A stretch of 64,000 bases of DNA from Primorskyibacter flagellatus (GCF_014638275.1 NZ_BMFJ01000001.1:1290338-1354337), one strand, 5' to 3'; shown: positions 50,021 through 58,752, numbered from the stretch's first letter. The notes: generated by a model not told the origin, from the letters alone. A program made the numbers and translations.

Positions 50021-50803
50021 ATGCGCGTCGCCACGTTCAACATCAACGGCATCAAGGCGCGGGCGGAGGCGCTGACCAGCTGGCTCGACGAGGCGTCACC
50101 GGATGTCGTCGTGCTGCAGGAGATCAAGTCGGTGGACGAAGGGTTTCCGCGCGACCTGTTCGAGGATCGCGGCTACACGGTCGAAACCCACGGGCAGAAA
50201 AGCTTCAACGGGGTGGCGATCCTGTCGAAGCTGCCGCTGGAAGACGTCACCCGCGGCCTTCCCGGCGACGACGCGGACGAACAGGCGCGCTGGATCGAGG
50301 GCACGGTGATCGGCGATCAGGGCGCGGTGCGGGTCTGCGGGCTGTACCTGCCGAACGGGAACCCCGCGCCGGGGCCGAAGTACGACTACAAGCTGGGCTG
50401 GATGGAGCGGATGCGTGCGCGGGCGGCGGAACTGCTGGCGATGGAGGAGCCTGCGCTGATGGCCGGGGACTACAACATCATCCCGCAGGCGGAGGATGCG
50501 GCAAAGCCGGATGCCTGGCGGGAGGATGCGCTGTTCCTGCTCTCCAGCCGGGATGCCTACCGGCGGATCCTGAACCTCGGGTTTACCGAGGCGTTCCGGA
50601 CCCGGCACCCGGAGCCGGGGCACTATTCTTTCTGGGATTACCAGGCCGGCGCGTGGCAGCGGAACAACGGGATCCGGATCGACCATATCCTGATGACGCC
50701 GCAATGCGCGGACCTGATGACGGACACCGGGATCGAGAAGGAGGTCCGGGGGCGCGACAAGCCGTCGGATCACGTGCCGGTGTGGGTCGACCTCGACCTG
50801 TGA
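50021..50803 (+). CDS. xthA: Exodeoxyribonuclease III
   Basis: 260-aa EEP-family AP endonuclease/3'-exonuclease for base-excision repair. It has MRVATFNINGIKARAEAL, the metal Glu in VVLQEIKSVD, LYLPNGNPAPGPKYDYKLGW, the Asp/Asn pair in LMAGDYNIIP and the final IDHILM and PSDHVPVWVDL. The start at 50021 has an excellent SD (AGGAGGATCCGGCCC). It is divergent from the repeat-protein cassette. Confidence 0.95.
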   Translation: MRVATFNINGIKARAEALTSWLDEASPDVVVLQEIKSVDEGFPRDLFEDRGYTVETHGQKSFNGVAILSKLPLEDVTRGLPGDDADEQARWIEGTVIGDQGAVRVCGLYLPNGNPAPGPKYDYKLGWMERMRARAAELLAMEEPALMAGDYNIIPQAEDAAKPDAWREDALFLLSSRDAYRRILNLGFTEAFRTRHPEPGHYSFWDYQAGAWQRNNGIRIDHILMTPQCADLMTDTGIEKEVRGRDKPSDHVPVWVDLDL

Positions 50804-50812
50804 CCCCCAGGC

Positions 50813-51991
50813 TTACTGCGTAAGCATCTCTCCGGCGGTCACGTCGTGATCGTAGAGCCAGGTGTAGCCCCGCGTCAGCACGCCGGGGGCGACGACGCCC
50901 AGAGTGCTTAGGGCCAGATGAGCCATGGGGGCGAACGGCGGGCGCAGGTGGTATTTCCAGGCGTTGCCGTTGGCCACGTTCACGGCGCGGGCGACGCGGG
51001 CGACGCGAGACGAATGGTAGCGGGCCAGCGCCTCGGGGATCGTCTGCGTTTCGGCCAGAGATGCAGCGAAGGTCCAGGCGTCCTCCAGCCCCATGTTGGC
51101 GCCCTGCCCGAGGAAGGGCAGCGTGGGATGGGCGGCGTCTCCGATCAGGGCGACGTTTTCGGCGTGCCAGCGCGCGGCGACCGGGTGGCGGAACAGGCCC
51201 CAGAGATGGACCTGTCCGACGCGCGCCAGCAGGTCACGGACGGGCGGCCCCATGGCGGCGAAGGCGCGGCGCAGGTTTTCGGGATCGTCCCGGTGCGACC
51301 AGCTTTCCGGGGACCAGGCAGCGCGTTCCTCAACCGCCACGATATTGCGCAGAGTGCCGCCGCGCAGGGGATAGGTGACGAGGTGGCGGCCGGGGCCCAT
51401 GTGGACATGCACCTCCTCCGGCGCGCCGGCGTCCGGGATTGTGGCGCGCCAGGCGACCTGCCCGGTGAAGGTGGTGCGGTTGCCAGGGTTGAGGGCGGCG
51501 GCCAACGTGGAATGCACACCGTCGGCGGCAAGGATGAGATCGGCCGAGACGGTATCACCCTGCTCCGTGACCACCTTTGGCACTGGTCCGGGATGGATCG
51601 ACGCAACCCGCCGGTTGGTCAACAGGGTCGCCCCGGCGGCGGTGGCGCCGTCAGCCAGAACCGAAATCAGGTCGGCGCGGTGAACCAGCAGAAAATCGTC
51701 GGGACGGGCCAGCGCGGAAAGGTCCAGCCGGGTCACCGGGCGCCCGGCGGCGTTGTGCAGGACGATGCGGCGCGCAACCGGGGCATTCGTTCGCAGGGCA
51801 GCGTCGAGGCCGAGGGCGCGCAACACGGCCATCCCGTTCGGGCTGACCTGAAGGCCCGCGCCAACCTCTGCGATCGAGGGCGCCTGTTCCAGCACGGTGA
51901 CCCTGTGGCCGCGCAGCGCAAGGGCCCGTGCGGCGGCGAGGCCGGAGATGCCTGCGCCCGAAATCAGGATGGTCAGCGGAGGAACCGGCAT
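50813..51991 (-). CDS. FAD-dependent aromatic-type monooxygenase
   Basis: 392 aa of the PHBH/salicylate hydroxylase fold. N-terminal Rossmann motif ISGAGISGLAAARALALRGH (GxGxxG), the DG motif in LILAADGVHSTLA and the third FAD motif VALIGDAAHPTLPFLGQGAN. Substrate unknown; salicylate hydroxylase-like and UbiH-like annotations are both common for such genes. It is preceded on the same strand by dksA and its terminator. Its 3' end converges with xthA, 9 bp apart. Confidence 0.85.
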   Translation of the reverse strand: MPVPPLTILISGAGISGLAAARALALRGHRVTVLEQAPSIAEVGAGLQVSPNGMAVLRALGLDAALRTNAPVARRIVLHNAAGRPVTRLDLSALARPDDFLLVHRADLISVLADGATAAGATLLTNRRVASIHPGPVPKVVTEQGDTVSADLILAADGVHSTLAAALNPGNRTTFTGQVAWRATIPDAGAPEEVHVHMGPGRHLVTYPLRGGTLRNIVAVEERAAWSPESWSHRDDPENLRRAFAAMGPPVRDLLARVGQVHLWGLFRHPVAARWHAENVALIGDAAHPTLPFLGQGANMGLEDAWTFAASLAETQTIPEALARYHSSRVARVARAVNVANGNAWKYHLRPPFAPMAHLALSTLGVVAPGVLTRGYTWLYDHDVTAGEMLTQ

Positions 51992-52006
51992 TCAGGGACT
52001 TTCAAG

Positions 52007-52032
52007 CAAAACGCCGGGGACGGGCCCCGGCG
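52007..52032 (-). terminator. Rho-independent terminator of dksA
   Basis: On the minus strand CGCCGGGG CCCGT CCCCGGCG is followed by TTTTGCTTG: an 8-bp GC stem, 5-base loop and U-run, 26 bp after the dksA stop. Confidence 0.85.
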
Positions 52033-52058
52033 CTTTCGATGCGGTCTGGTCCGGGCGA

Positions 52059-52481
52059 TCAGTCGTCCCGGTGGACCTTTTCGCGGCGCTCGTGGCGCTC
52101 CTGCGCCTCAAGGCTCATCGTGGCGATCGGGCGGGCGTCGAGCCGCTTGAGGGAGATCGGTTCGCCGGTCACTTCGCAATAGCCGTATTCGCCTTCGTCG
52201 ATGCGGCGCAGCGCGGAGTCGATCTTGGCGACAAGCTTGCGCTGGCGGTCGCGGGTGCGCAGTTCCAGCGCCCTGTCGGTTTCCTCGGAGGCGCGGTCGG
52301 CGACGTCGGGGATGTTGCGGGTGTTTTCCTGAAGACCTTCGACGGTGTCGCGGCTGTCAAGAAGCAGGTCGTCCTTCCATGCCAGCAGCTTGCGTCTGAA
52401 GTATTCGGTCTGACGCTCGTTCATGAAGGGTTCGTCCTCGGCGGGACGGTAGTCTTCTGGCAGAAATGTTTCTGCTTTCAT
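52059..52481 (-). CDS. dksA: RNA polymerase-binding transcription factor DksA, degenerate zinc finger
   Basis: 140 aa. Coiled-coil region RKLLAWKDDLLLDSRDTVEG through DVADRASEETDRALELRTRDRQ, with the tip Asp pair (DVAD) kept. The globular end reads YGYCEVTGEPISLKRLDARP then ATMSLEAQERHERREK; only one of the four zinc cysteines of E. coli DksA remains. Single-Cys DksA is known in Rhodobacter relatives and still works with ppGpp on RNA polymerase. The start at 52481 removes a non-conserved extension. Confidence 0.92.
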   Translation of the reverse strand: MKAETFLPEDYRPAEDEPFMNERQTEYFRRKLLAWKDDLLLDSRDTVEGLQENTRNIPDVADRASEETDRALELRTRDRQRKLVAKIDSALRRIDEGEYGYCEVTGEPISLKRLDARPIATMSLEAQERHERREKVHRDD

Positions 52482-52685
52482 TGTTTGCTCCCTAACAATG
52501 CCGTGCCAAACCAAAATTTCGCAGCGAGGTTTGTCCACGGGGCCCCTACGGGCGTGCTGTTACCCCGTTTGCAGGGGGTTGTCACTACACATTTCCATAT
52601 GTTGCGCTGCACTGCGGCCCGGATTGCACGGGTTTGCGGAAACTATTATCGTCCTGCGGAAACGTTACCAAAGAGGCTGTATTTC

Positions 52686-53525
52686 ATGAAATTCGCAGGC
52701 ACCGACAGCTATGTCGCCACCGAGGACCTGACCGTCGCGGTCAACGCCGCCGTCACGCTGGAGCGGCCCCTGCTGGTCAAGGGCGAACCCGGCACCGGCA
52801 AGACGGAGCTGGCGAAGCAGGTGGCCGACAGTCTTGGCCTGAAGATGATCGAGTGGAACATCAAGTCCACCACCAAGGCGCAGCAGGGGCTTTACGAATA
52901 CGATGCGGTCAGCCGTCTGCGCGACAGCCAGCTTGGCGAGGCCAAGGTGCATGACGTTTCGAACTACATCAAGAAGGGCAAGCTGTGGCAGGCCTTCGAG
53001 GCGGACGAGAAGGTCGTGCTGCTGATCGACGAGGTCGATAAGGCGGATATCGAGTTTCCGAATGACCTTTTGCAGGAGCTCGACAAGATGGAGTTCCATG
53101 TCTACGAAACCGGCGAGACGATCCGCGCGAAGCATCGCCCGGTGGTCATCATCACCTCCAACAACGAGAAGGAGCTGCCGGACGCCTTCCTGCGCCGCTG
53201 CTTCTTCCACTACATCCGCTTCCCGGACATGGAGACGATGAAGAAGATCGTCGCCGTGCATCACCCGAATATCAAGGGAGAGCTGCTGACATCTGCCCTG
53301 ACGCAGTTCTTCGAGGTGCGGGAGACGAGCGGATTGAAGAAGAAGCCCTCCACCTCCGAGGTGCTGGACTGGCTGAAGCTGCTTTTAGCGGAGGATCTGG
53401 AGCCGGGCGATCTGAAGCGGGACGGGGCGAATGCGCTGCCCAAGCTGCACGGGGCGCTGCTGAAGAACGAACAGGACGTGCATCTGTTCGAACGGCTGGC
53501 GTTCCTGGCGCGGGGGCAGAGGTAG
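52686..53525 (+). CDS. MoxR-family AAA+ ATPase
   Basis: 279 aa. Walker A GEPGTGKTELAKQVA (about residue 38), Walker B VVLLIDEVDKADIEF, sensor 1 VVIITSNNEKELPDAFLRRC with the Arg finger. This subgroup usually acts with a VWA-domain (CoxE-like) protein; one is encoded about 3.3 kb downstream at 56784. MoxR-VWA pairs act as chaperones that load metal or mature enzyme complexes; the client is not evident. The start at 52686 is the first ATG after an A/T-rich promoter region. Confidence 0.9.
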   Translation: MKFAGTDSYVATEDLTVAVNAAVTLERPLLVKGEPGTGKTELAKQVADSLGLKMIEWNIKSTTKAQQGLYEYDAVSRLRDSQLGEAKVHDVSNYIKKGKLWQAFEADEKVVLLIDEVDKADIEFPNDLLQELDKMEFHVYETGETIRAKHRPVVIITSNNEKELPDAFLRRCFFHYIRFPDMETMKKIVAVHHPNIKGELLTSALTQFFEVRETSGLKKKPSTSEVLDWLKLLLAEDLEPGDLKRDGANALPKLHGALLKNEQDVHLFERLAFLARGQR

Positions 53526-53586
53526 CGTGCGCGCGCCGGGCTGAAGCCCGGCCCCCGCAGGGCGCTGCCTCAGCCACCATCTTCCA

Positions 53587-53673
53587 CGTCATCCCCGGAC
53601 TTGATCCGGGGATCTCCGGTTCACAGCCCGCGGGAAATGGCATGAGGTCCTCGGGTCAAGCCTGAGGATGACG
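53587..53673. repeat. Composite inverted repeat, family 1, copy 8
   Basis: Left module 53587-53617 (CCCCGGACTTGATCCGGGG), right module 53644-53673 (CCTCGGGTCAAGCCTGAGG), opposite orientation, 26 bp apart, after the MoxR gene. It lies in a 393-bp gap up to 53919. Confidence 0.85.
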
Positions 53674-53821
53674 ATAGACATGACAATTCTTGCGCTTCGC
53701 TTGCGCACCGCGCCCAATCCTTCCGTCAAACCTTAACGGAACCTTTCCAAAACACCCGAAACCGCAAGGATCGGCGATTCTTTGCTTTGAACATTGTCCC
53801 CCGACAGGCATAGTTCCCTCA

Positions 53822-53862
53822 GGCCGGTCAACGAACCGGCCCGGATCCCGGATCAACCGGGA
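53822..53862 (+). other. Strong stem-loops in the leader of the GNAT gene
   Basis: GGCCGGT CAACGA ACCGGCC (53822-53841) is followed at once by CCCGG...CCGGG. Together they lie 60-100 bp before the GNAT start. They may be a leader structure or the end of an unseen small RNA; no riboswitch class is recognised. Confidence 0.35.
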
Positions 53863-53918
53863 CCTAACGATAAGACCCGACGGGGGACACATCCCGCGGG
53901 ACGAGTTGGAGCAGTTTC

Positions 53919-54386
53919 ATGGCGGGACAGGCCTCGGCCGCGTCCCTGCACATCCGGCCGATCGAGCGGGCGGACCGTTCCGAATGGGGACGGTTGTGGC
54001 AGGGATATCTGGAATTCTACAAGACCACTCTCCCGAAGGAGATGTACGACCTTGCCTTCGACCGGATGCTGTCCGGCGAGACGGGCGAGTTCGCGGGCTT
54101 TCTGGCGCTGGTCGGCGACCGGCCGGTCGGGCTGGTGCATTACCTGTTCCACCGGCACGGCTGGCGGGCAGAGCCGGTGTGCTACCTGCAGGACCTTTAT
54201 GCCGATCCCGAAGTGCGGGGCATGGGGGTTGGCGCGGCGCTGATCACGGCGGTCTATGCGGCGGCGGACGAAGCCGGTGCGCCTTCGGTCTACTGGATGA
54301 CGCAGGAGGACAACGCGACCGCGCGCAAACTTTACGACCGGATCGCCGCCAAGACGGATTTCATCAAGTACCAGAGGCCGCTGTGA
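53919..54386 (+). CDS. GNAT-family N-acetyltransferase
   Basis: 155 aa. Acetyl-CoA binding motif A is LYADPEVRGMGVGAALITAV (the usual R/Q-x-x-G-x-G/A pattern), followed by VYWMTQEDNATARKLYDRIA, a conserved ending in this subgroup. Substrate unknown. The stop overlaps the GTG start of the DUF2927 gene, so the two are translationally coupled. Confidence 0.88.
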   Translation: MAGQASAASLHIRPIERADRSEWGRLWQGYLEFYKTTLPKEMYDLAFDRMLSGETGEFAGFLALVGDRPVGLVHYLFHRHGWRAEPVCYLQDLYADPEVRGMGVGAALITAVYAAADEAGAPSVYWMTQEDNATARKLYDRIAAKTDFIKYQRPL

Positions 54387-55783
54387 GGGTGCGCAACGCG
54401 CTCCGCCTCGCCCCGCTGGCGCTGGCGGTGTCGGCCTGCATCGGCCCCGTGGACGCCCCTCATTCGCGCCTGCCGGTGTCGGACGAGACGCCGACGCGGA
54501 TGGCGCAGCCCCCGGCCCCGGCACTGCCGCCGATGAAGGTCTTCGCCGCCCCCCTGCCCGCCGCGCCGACCCGGTCGAACGTGGATATGGCGCGGGATTT
54601 CCTCGACCTGTCGTTTCAGCTGGAATCCGGGCGCGACCTGCCCGTCTTCACCCGTTTCGAGGGGCCGATCCGCATTGCGGTGACCGGAGACCCGGCGCCC
54701 GGCATGCTGGACGACCTGCGGGCGCTGGTGAAACGGCTGCGGAGCGAGGCCGGGATCGACATCGACTTCGGCACGGGGCCGAACCAGGTCACCGTGAACG
54801 CGGTACCGAGCAAGTCGATCCGGGAGTACCTGCCGCAGGCGGCGTGCTTTGTCGTGCCCGGCATCACCAGCCTGAACCAGTATCATCATGCGCGCGCCGC
54901 CGGAGAGACCGACTGGGCGCAGCTTCGGGTCCGTGAACGCATCGCCATCTTCGTGCCGAACGACGTCAGCCCGCAGGAAAATCGCGACTGCCTGCACGAG
55001 GAACTGGCGCAGTCGCTCGGGCCGCTGAACGACCTGTACCGGCTCCCTGACAGCACCTTCAACGACGACAACATGAATTCGGTGCTGACCGGCTTCGACA
55101 TGCTGATGCTGCGGGCGACCTATGCGCCGGAACTGCGGTCGGGCATGGGGCGGGAACAGGTGGCGCGGGCCCTGCCCGGCCTGATGGCGCGCCTGAACCC
55201 GCGCGGCTCCGGCATGGGCGGCAGTGCAGTCGCGGTGACCCCGGCGGCCTGGGTCGAGGCGGTGCAGAGCGCGCTTGGACCGAAGGGCAGCCTGCGGGCG
55301 CGGACCTCGTCGGCCATGGAGGCGCTGCATATCGCACGGCAGGAGGGCTGGCAGGATCACCGGCTGGCCTACAGTCATTTCGTCGTGGCCCGGCTGATCC
55401 AGCCCTATGACCGGGAGGCTGCCTATGCGCATCTGACGGTCGCATGGCGGATCTACAACGCGCGTCCGGAAACCGCGCCTCATGCAGCGCAGGTCGCCGC
55501 GCAGCTGGCCGCACATGCGCTGCATGCCGGGAACGGAGAGATGGCGCTGCGGCTGCTTCAGGGACAGGACAGGGTGGCGCAGCGCAGTGAGAACGCGGCG
55601 CTGCTGGCCTCGATCCAGATGCTGCAGGCGGAGGCGCTGGAGCTGACCGGGCAGACACAGGCGGCCGGAACCGTCCGGCTGGACAGCCTGGGCTGGGCAC
55701 GCTACGGGTTTGGCCCGGACTGGGCCGTGCGTGCGAAGCTGAACGAGATCTCCGCGCTGCGCCCGGCCCGTATCCAGGGCTGA
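54383..55783 (+). CDS. DUF2927 putative lipoprotein
   Basis: 466 aa. A short signal ends in a lipobox LAVSAC (Cys19), followed by a Pro-rich linker. The DUF2927 domain contains CLHEELAQSLGPLNDLYRLP and STFNDDNMN (about residues 200-225), a His-Glu-Glu pattern reminiscent of metallopeptidases. The C-terminal third is Ala-rich and helical, probably TPR-like (YDREAAYAHLTVAWRIYNA). Start is GTG at 54383, overlapping the GNAT stop; a GTG at 54389 is possible. Function unknown. Confidence 0.8.
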   Translation: MRVRNALRLAPLALAVSACIGPVDAPHSRLPVSDETPTRMAQPPAPALPPMKVFAAPLPAAPTRSNVDMARDFLDLSFQLESGRDLPVFTRFEGPIRIAVTGDPAPGMLDDLRALVKRLRSEAGIDIDFGTGPNQVTVNAVPSKSIREYLPQAACFVVPGITSLNQYHHARAAGETDWAQLRVRERIAIFVPNDVSPQENRDCLHEELAQSLGPLNDLYRLPDSTFNDDNMNSVLTGFDMLMLRATYAPELRSGMGREQVARALPGLMARLNPRGSGMGGSAVAVTPAAWVEAVQSALGPKGSLRARTSSAMEALHIARQEGWQDHRLAYSHFVVARLIQPYDREAAYAHLTVAWRIYNARPETAPHAAQVAAQLAAHALHAGNGEMALRLLQGQDRVAQRSENAALLASIQMLQAEALELTGQTQAAGTVRLDSLGWARYGFGPDWAVRAKLNEISALRPARIQG

Positions 55784-55802
55784 GCCGCGCGGAGGGACCC
55801 AG

Positions 55803-55970
55803 ATGATCGTGATAACAGCCGCCCTCGCAGGTGCGCTTTTCGGAGCCTGGCGCGCCAGATCCCGCAAGGGGCGCCTGGCCGACGTGCTTCAATACGCTGC
55901 CGTACATGCCCTGGCGTTTGCCCTGGCGGGTCTGTTCGTGGCCCTGTTCATCGAGCGCGTCCTGCTCTGA
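55803..55970 (+). CDS. Small two-helix membrane protein (55 aa)
   Basis: MIVITAALAGALFGAWRARS opens the first hydrophobic segment; a basic turn (RSRKGRLADVLQY) and a second helix (ALAFALAGLFVALFIERVLL) follow. The ATG has GAGGGACC 6 bases upstream and comes 19 bp after the DUF2927 stop, which supports real translation. Similar short proteins occur in this position in related genomes, as far as I remember, sometimes mislabelled as apolipoprotein acyltransferase. Function unknown. Confidence 0.7.
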   Translation: MIVITAALAGALFGAWRARSRKGRLADVLQYAAVHALAFALAGLFVALFIERVLL

Positions 55971-56080
55971 CCACGCGCGGCCCCGCGCGGGGTTGACGCA
56001 GGGGAAGGCAAAGGCGAGAGTCGTGGGCATTCAATGAAACCGACTCAACGCCGACCCCGGTCAAACTTGGGAATTAGATC

Positions 56081-56710
56081 ATGTATTTCAAATCCATCGC
56101 CGCTGCGGCGCTGTCTGCCATCCTGTTCGCCGCCCCTGCCCTTGCCGTCCCGCTGGATCCGACTGACATGCGGGGGCTGCGGTCCTTCGGCGGTACGCCG
56201 CTGCTTCTCAGCTTCTCGGCCGTCAAGGGCGGGACCGAGGATCGCACCATCGCGCATTTCGACCTGTCCGGTTTTGCCGGGCCCGTGGTCAGTGCCGTCC
56301 TTCACCTCAGCATGCAGAACCAGGACCCGACCCTGCCGAGCGTTCTGGACATCTACAACTTTGCCGGGGACGGCACCGTGAGCATCGACGAATTCGACAC
56401 CGGAACGTTCCATGCCTCGCTCACCGGGCTGGTCGGGTCCGTGGTCAATCCGGTGCTGGACATCACCGCGCTGTTCAACCTGGCGATTGCCAATGGGGAC
56501 AGCTACCTCTCGTTCAACCTTCGCAACGAAGAGGACGAGGGGCGGTTCTTCCTGAGCGACGTGATCGACGGGGTCTATTCCACCGGGTCTTCTGCCGGAC
56601 CGACCTACATCGACGTGACCGCGCCTGCCGTTCCGCTGCCTGCCGGCGCGGTTCTGGCCGTGACCGGGCTTGGGGCGCTGACGCTGCTTCGCCGCCGCCG
56701 CAGGGTCTGA
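56081..56710 (+). CDS. Secreted VPLPA-CTERM sorting protein
   Basis: 209 aa. Signal peptide MYFKSIAAAALSAILFAAPALA; a beta-sandwich-like body (VSAVLHLSMQNQDPTLPSVL, FDTGTFHASLTG); and a C-terminal VPLPAGAVLAVTGLGALTLL plus RRRRRV tail. The VPLPA-hydrophobic-basic order is the exosortase sorting signal also found in the protein at 22915. Ligand or role unknown. It lies 110 bp after the small membrane protein gene. Confidence 0.85.
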   Translation: MYFKSIAAAALSAILFAAPALAVPLDPTDMRGLRSFGGTPLLLSFSAVKGGTEDRTIAHFDLSGFAGPVVSAVLHLSMQNQDPTLPSVLDIYNFAGDGTVSIDEFDTGTFHASLTGLVGSVVNPVLDITALFNLAIANGDSYLSFNLRNEEDEGRFFLSDVIDGVYSTGSSAGPTYIDVTAPAVPLPAGAVLAVTGLGALTLLRRRRRV

Positions 56711-56783
56711 TCCGCCCACTGGCAACGCCGACCCCGGCAGGCTAAGGTCGTGTGCGACAAAGCTTGCTCCGGGGGAGGCCGCC

Positions 56784-57968
56784 ATGTTCATTCCGTTCTT
56801 CGAAACCCTGCGCGCCCATGCCGTGCCGGTGTCACTGCGCGAATACCTGTCCTTCCTCGAGGCGATGCGCGCGGACCTCATCACCTATGATCCCGAGGGG
56901 TTCTATTACCTCGCCCGCGCCGCGATGGTGAAAGACGAGCGGAACCTCGACAAGTTCGACGTGGCCTTCGCCAAGACTTTCGAGGGGCTGGACGCGATCT
57001 CTTTCGAACAGATGCTCGAAAAGGTCGACCTGCCCGCGGACTGGCTGCGCTCGATGGCGGAAAAGCACCTGAGTGAGGAGGAGAAGGCGGAGATCGAGGC
57101 GCTTGGCGGATTCGACAAGCTGATGGAGACGCTGAAGAAGCGGCTCGAGGAGCAGAAGGGCCGGCATCAGGGCGGGAACAAGTGGATCGGCACGCAGGGG
57201 ACATCCCCTTTCGGGGCGGACGGTTACAACCCCGAGGGCGTGCGCATCGGTCAGGAGAAATCCCGGCATCAGCGCGCTGTGAAGGTCTGGGACAAGCGGG
57301 AGTTCCGCAACTTCGACGACACGGTCGAACTGGGCACGCGCAACATCAAGGTGGCGCTGAAGCGGCTGCGCAAGTGGGCGCGGACCGGGGCGCATGACGA
57401 ATTGGACCTCGACGGCACGATCCGGGCGACGGCGGAACACGGCTATCTGGACGTGAAGGTCCGGCCGGAGCGGCGGAACGCGGTGAAGGTGCTGCTGTTC
57501 CTCGACGTGGGCGGATCGATGGATCCGCATATCAAGGTGGTGGAGGAGCTGTTTTCGGCCGCGAAGTCCGAGTTCAAGCATCTGGAATACTTCTACTTCC
57601 ACAACTGCCTGTACGAGGGCGTATGGAAGGACAACCGCCGCCGCTGGACCGAACAGACCCCGACCTGGGAAGTGCTGCGGACCTACGGGCCGGACTACAA
57701 GGCGATCTTCGTCGGGGATGCGTCGATGTCGCCCTACGAGGTCGCCTATCCCGGCGGGGCCAACGAACACTGGAACGAGGAATCCGGGCAGGCCTGGCTG
57801 GAACGGTGCCGGAACCAGTGGTCCTCCAACCTCTGGATCAATCCGGTGCCCGAGAAGTACTGGAGCTATACGCAGTCCATCAAGCTGATCCGCGACATCT
57901 TCGAGGACCGGATGGTGCCCATGACCCTTGCCGGGCTGGAGAAGGGCATGAAGGAACTGACCCGCTGA
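56784..57968 (+). CDS. VWA (CoxE-like) domain protein, MoxR partner
   Basis: 394 aa. The N-terminal helical region MFIPFFETLRAHAVPVSLREYL through the coiled coil KLMETLKKRLEEQKG is typical of the CoxE/YehP group. The VWA fold starts near residue 230; the MIDAS reads LLFLDVGGSMDPH (D-x-G-x-S kept, with Gly in the second position), with Thr/Asp elements later in FVGDASMSPYE. It works with the MoxR ATPase encoded at 52686; four other genes lie between them. Confidence 0.88.
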   Translation: MFIPFFETLRAHAVPVSLREYLSFLEAMRADLITYDPEGFYYLARAAMVKDERNLDKFDVAFAKTFEGLDAISFEQMLEKVDLPADWLRSMAEKHLSEEEKAEIEALGGFDKLMETLKKRLEEQKGRHQGGNKWIGTQGTSPFGADGYNPEGVRIGQEKSRHQRAVKVWDKREFRNFDDTVELGTRNIKVALKRLRKWARTGAHDELDLDGTIRATAEHGYLDVKVRPERRNAVKVLLFLDVGGSMDPHIKVVEELFSAAKSEFKHLEYFYFHNCLYEGVWKDNRRRWTEQTPTWEVLRTYGPDYKAIFVGDASMSPYEVAYPGGANEHWNEESGQAWLERCRNQWSSNLWINPVPEKYWSYTQSIKLIRDIFEDRMVPMTLAGLEKGMKELTR

Positions 57969-58113
57969 CGGCGGCTCGGTCCATGGCATCGGCGGGTCGG
58001 AACTTTCCCGCCGCCGCCCGCGCGGGGGACGCGGATGCCGCTGGCAAAAACCGCGGCGCAAGATAGGATCCGGGAAGCCCCGCCAGTCCGGCGGACATGA
58101 TGCGAGCCCCGCG

Positions 58114-58740
58114 ATGCTGCGACCCCTGCTGTCCTTCTGTGCCCTGCCTGTCCTTTCCGTCATGACCGCCCTGCCCGCTCAGCCGCAGGATGGTCCCGCC
58201 TTCGATTGTGCCAAGGCCGACGGCCGGATCGAGGAGATGATCTGCGCCGACAGCGCGCTCGCCGCGCTCGACCGGCTGGTGACGCAGCGCTACGAGGGGG
58301 CGGTTTCCATGATGAAGGCGATCGATGCCGGATCGGACACCGCGGTGAACGACCTGCGCGCGCTGCAGCGAGGCTGGATCGAGGGGCGCAACGATTGCTG
58401 GAAGGCCACTGATCCGCGCGCCTGTACCGAGGCCGCCTATCTTCGACGCGAAGGCGAACTGGTGGCCGGTTACATGCTGACCAAGCCCGCCTCCCGGACG
58501 CGCTGGCAGTGCGACGGGGCTGCTGCTGACGAGATTGTGACCGATTTCTTCTCCACCACGCAGCCCAGTCTGCGGCTGGAGCGGGGCGACCGGGTCGCGA
58601 CGGCATCGCTCACCTCCAGCGCGTCGGGGGCGCGGTACGACGGGGCGTTCGGCGAATTCCTCTGGATCAAGGGCGACGAGGCCACCTACCGAAGCCCGGA
58701 CCCCGAGGGTCAGGAGACGACCTGCACCGTTGCCGGGTAG
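58114..58740 (+). CDS. Secreted protein combining LprI-like and MliC-like lysozyme-inhibitor domains
   Basis: 208 aa. After a signal peptide (about 1-25), residues 30-110 match the LprI N-terminal/DUF1311 pattern: FDCAKADGRIEEMICAD, AALDRLVTQRYEGA, QRGWIEGRNDCW. Residues 128-208 match MliC, the membrane-bound inhibitor of c-type lysozyme: RWQCDGAAADE, then SASGARYDGAFGEFLWIKGD with the inhibitory Ser and Lys, and a closing Cys. It would protect the cell wall from lysozyme in the periplasm. No lipobox is visible. Confidence 0.82.
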   Translation: MLRPLLSFCALPVLSVMTALPAQPQDGPAFDCAKADGRIEEMICADSALAALDRLVTQRYEGAVSMMKAIDAGSDTAVNDLRALQRGWIEGRNDCWKATDPRACTEAAYLRREGELVAGYMLTKPASRTRWQCDGAAADEIVTDFFSTTQPSLRLERGDRVATASLTSSASGARYDGAFGEFLWIKGDEATYRSPDPEGQETTCTVAG

Positions 58741-58752
58741 GCGCGTCCTGTC

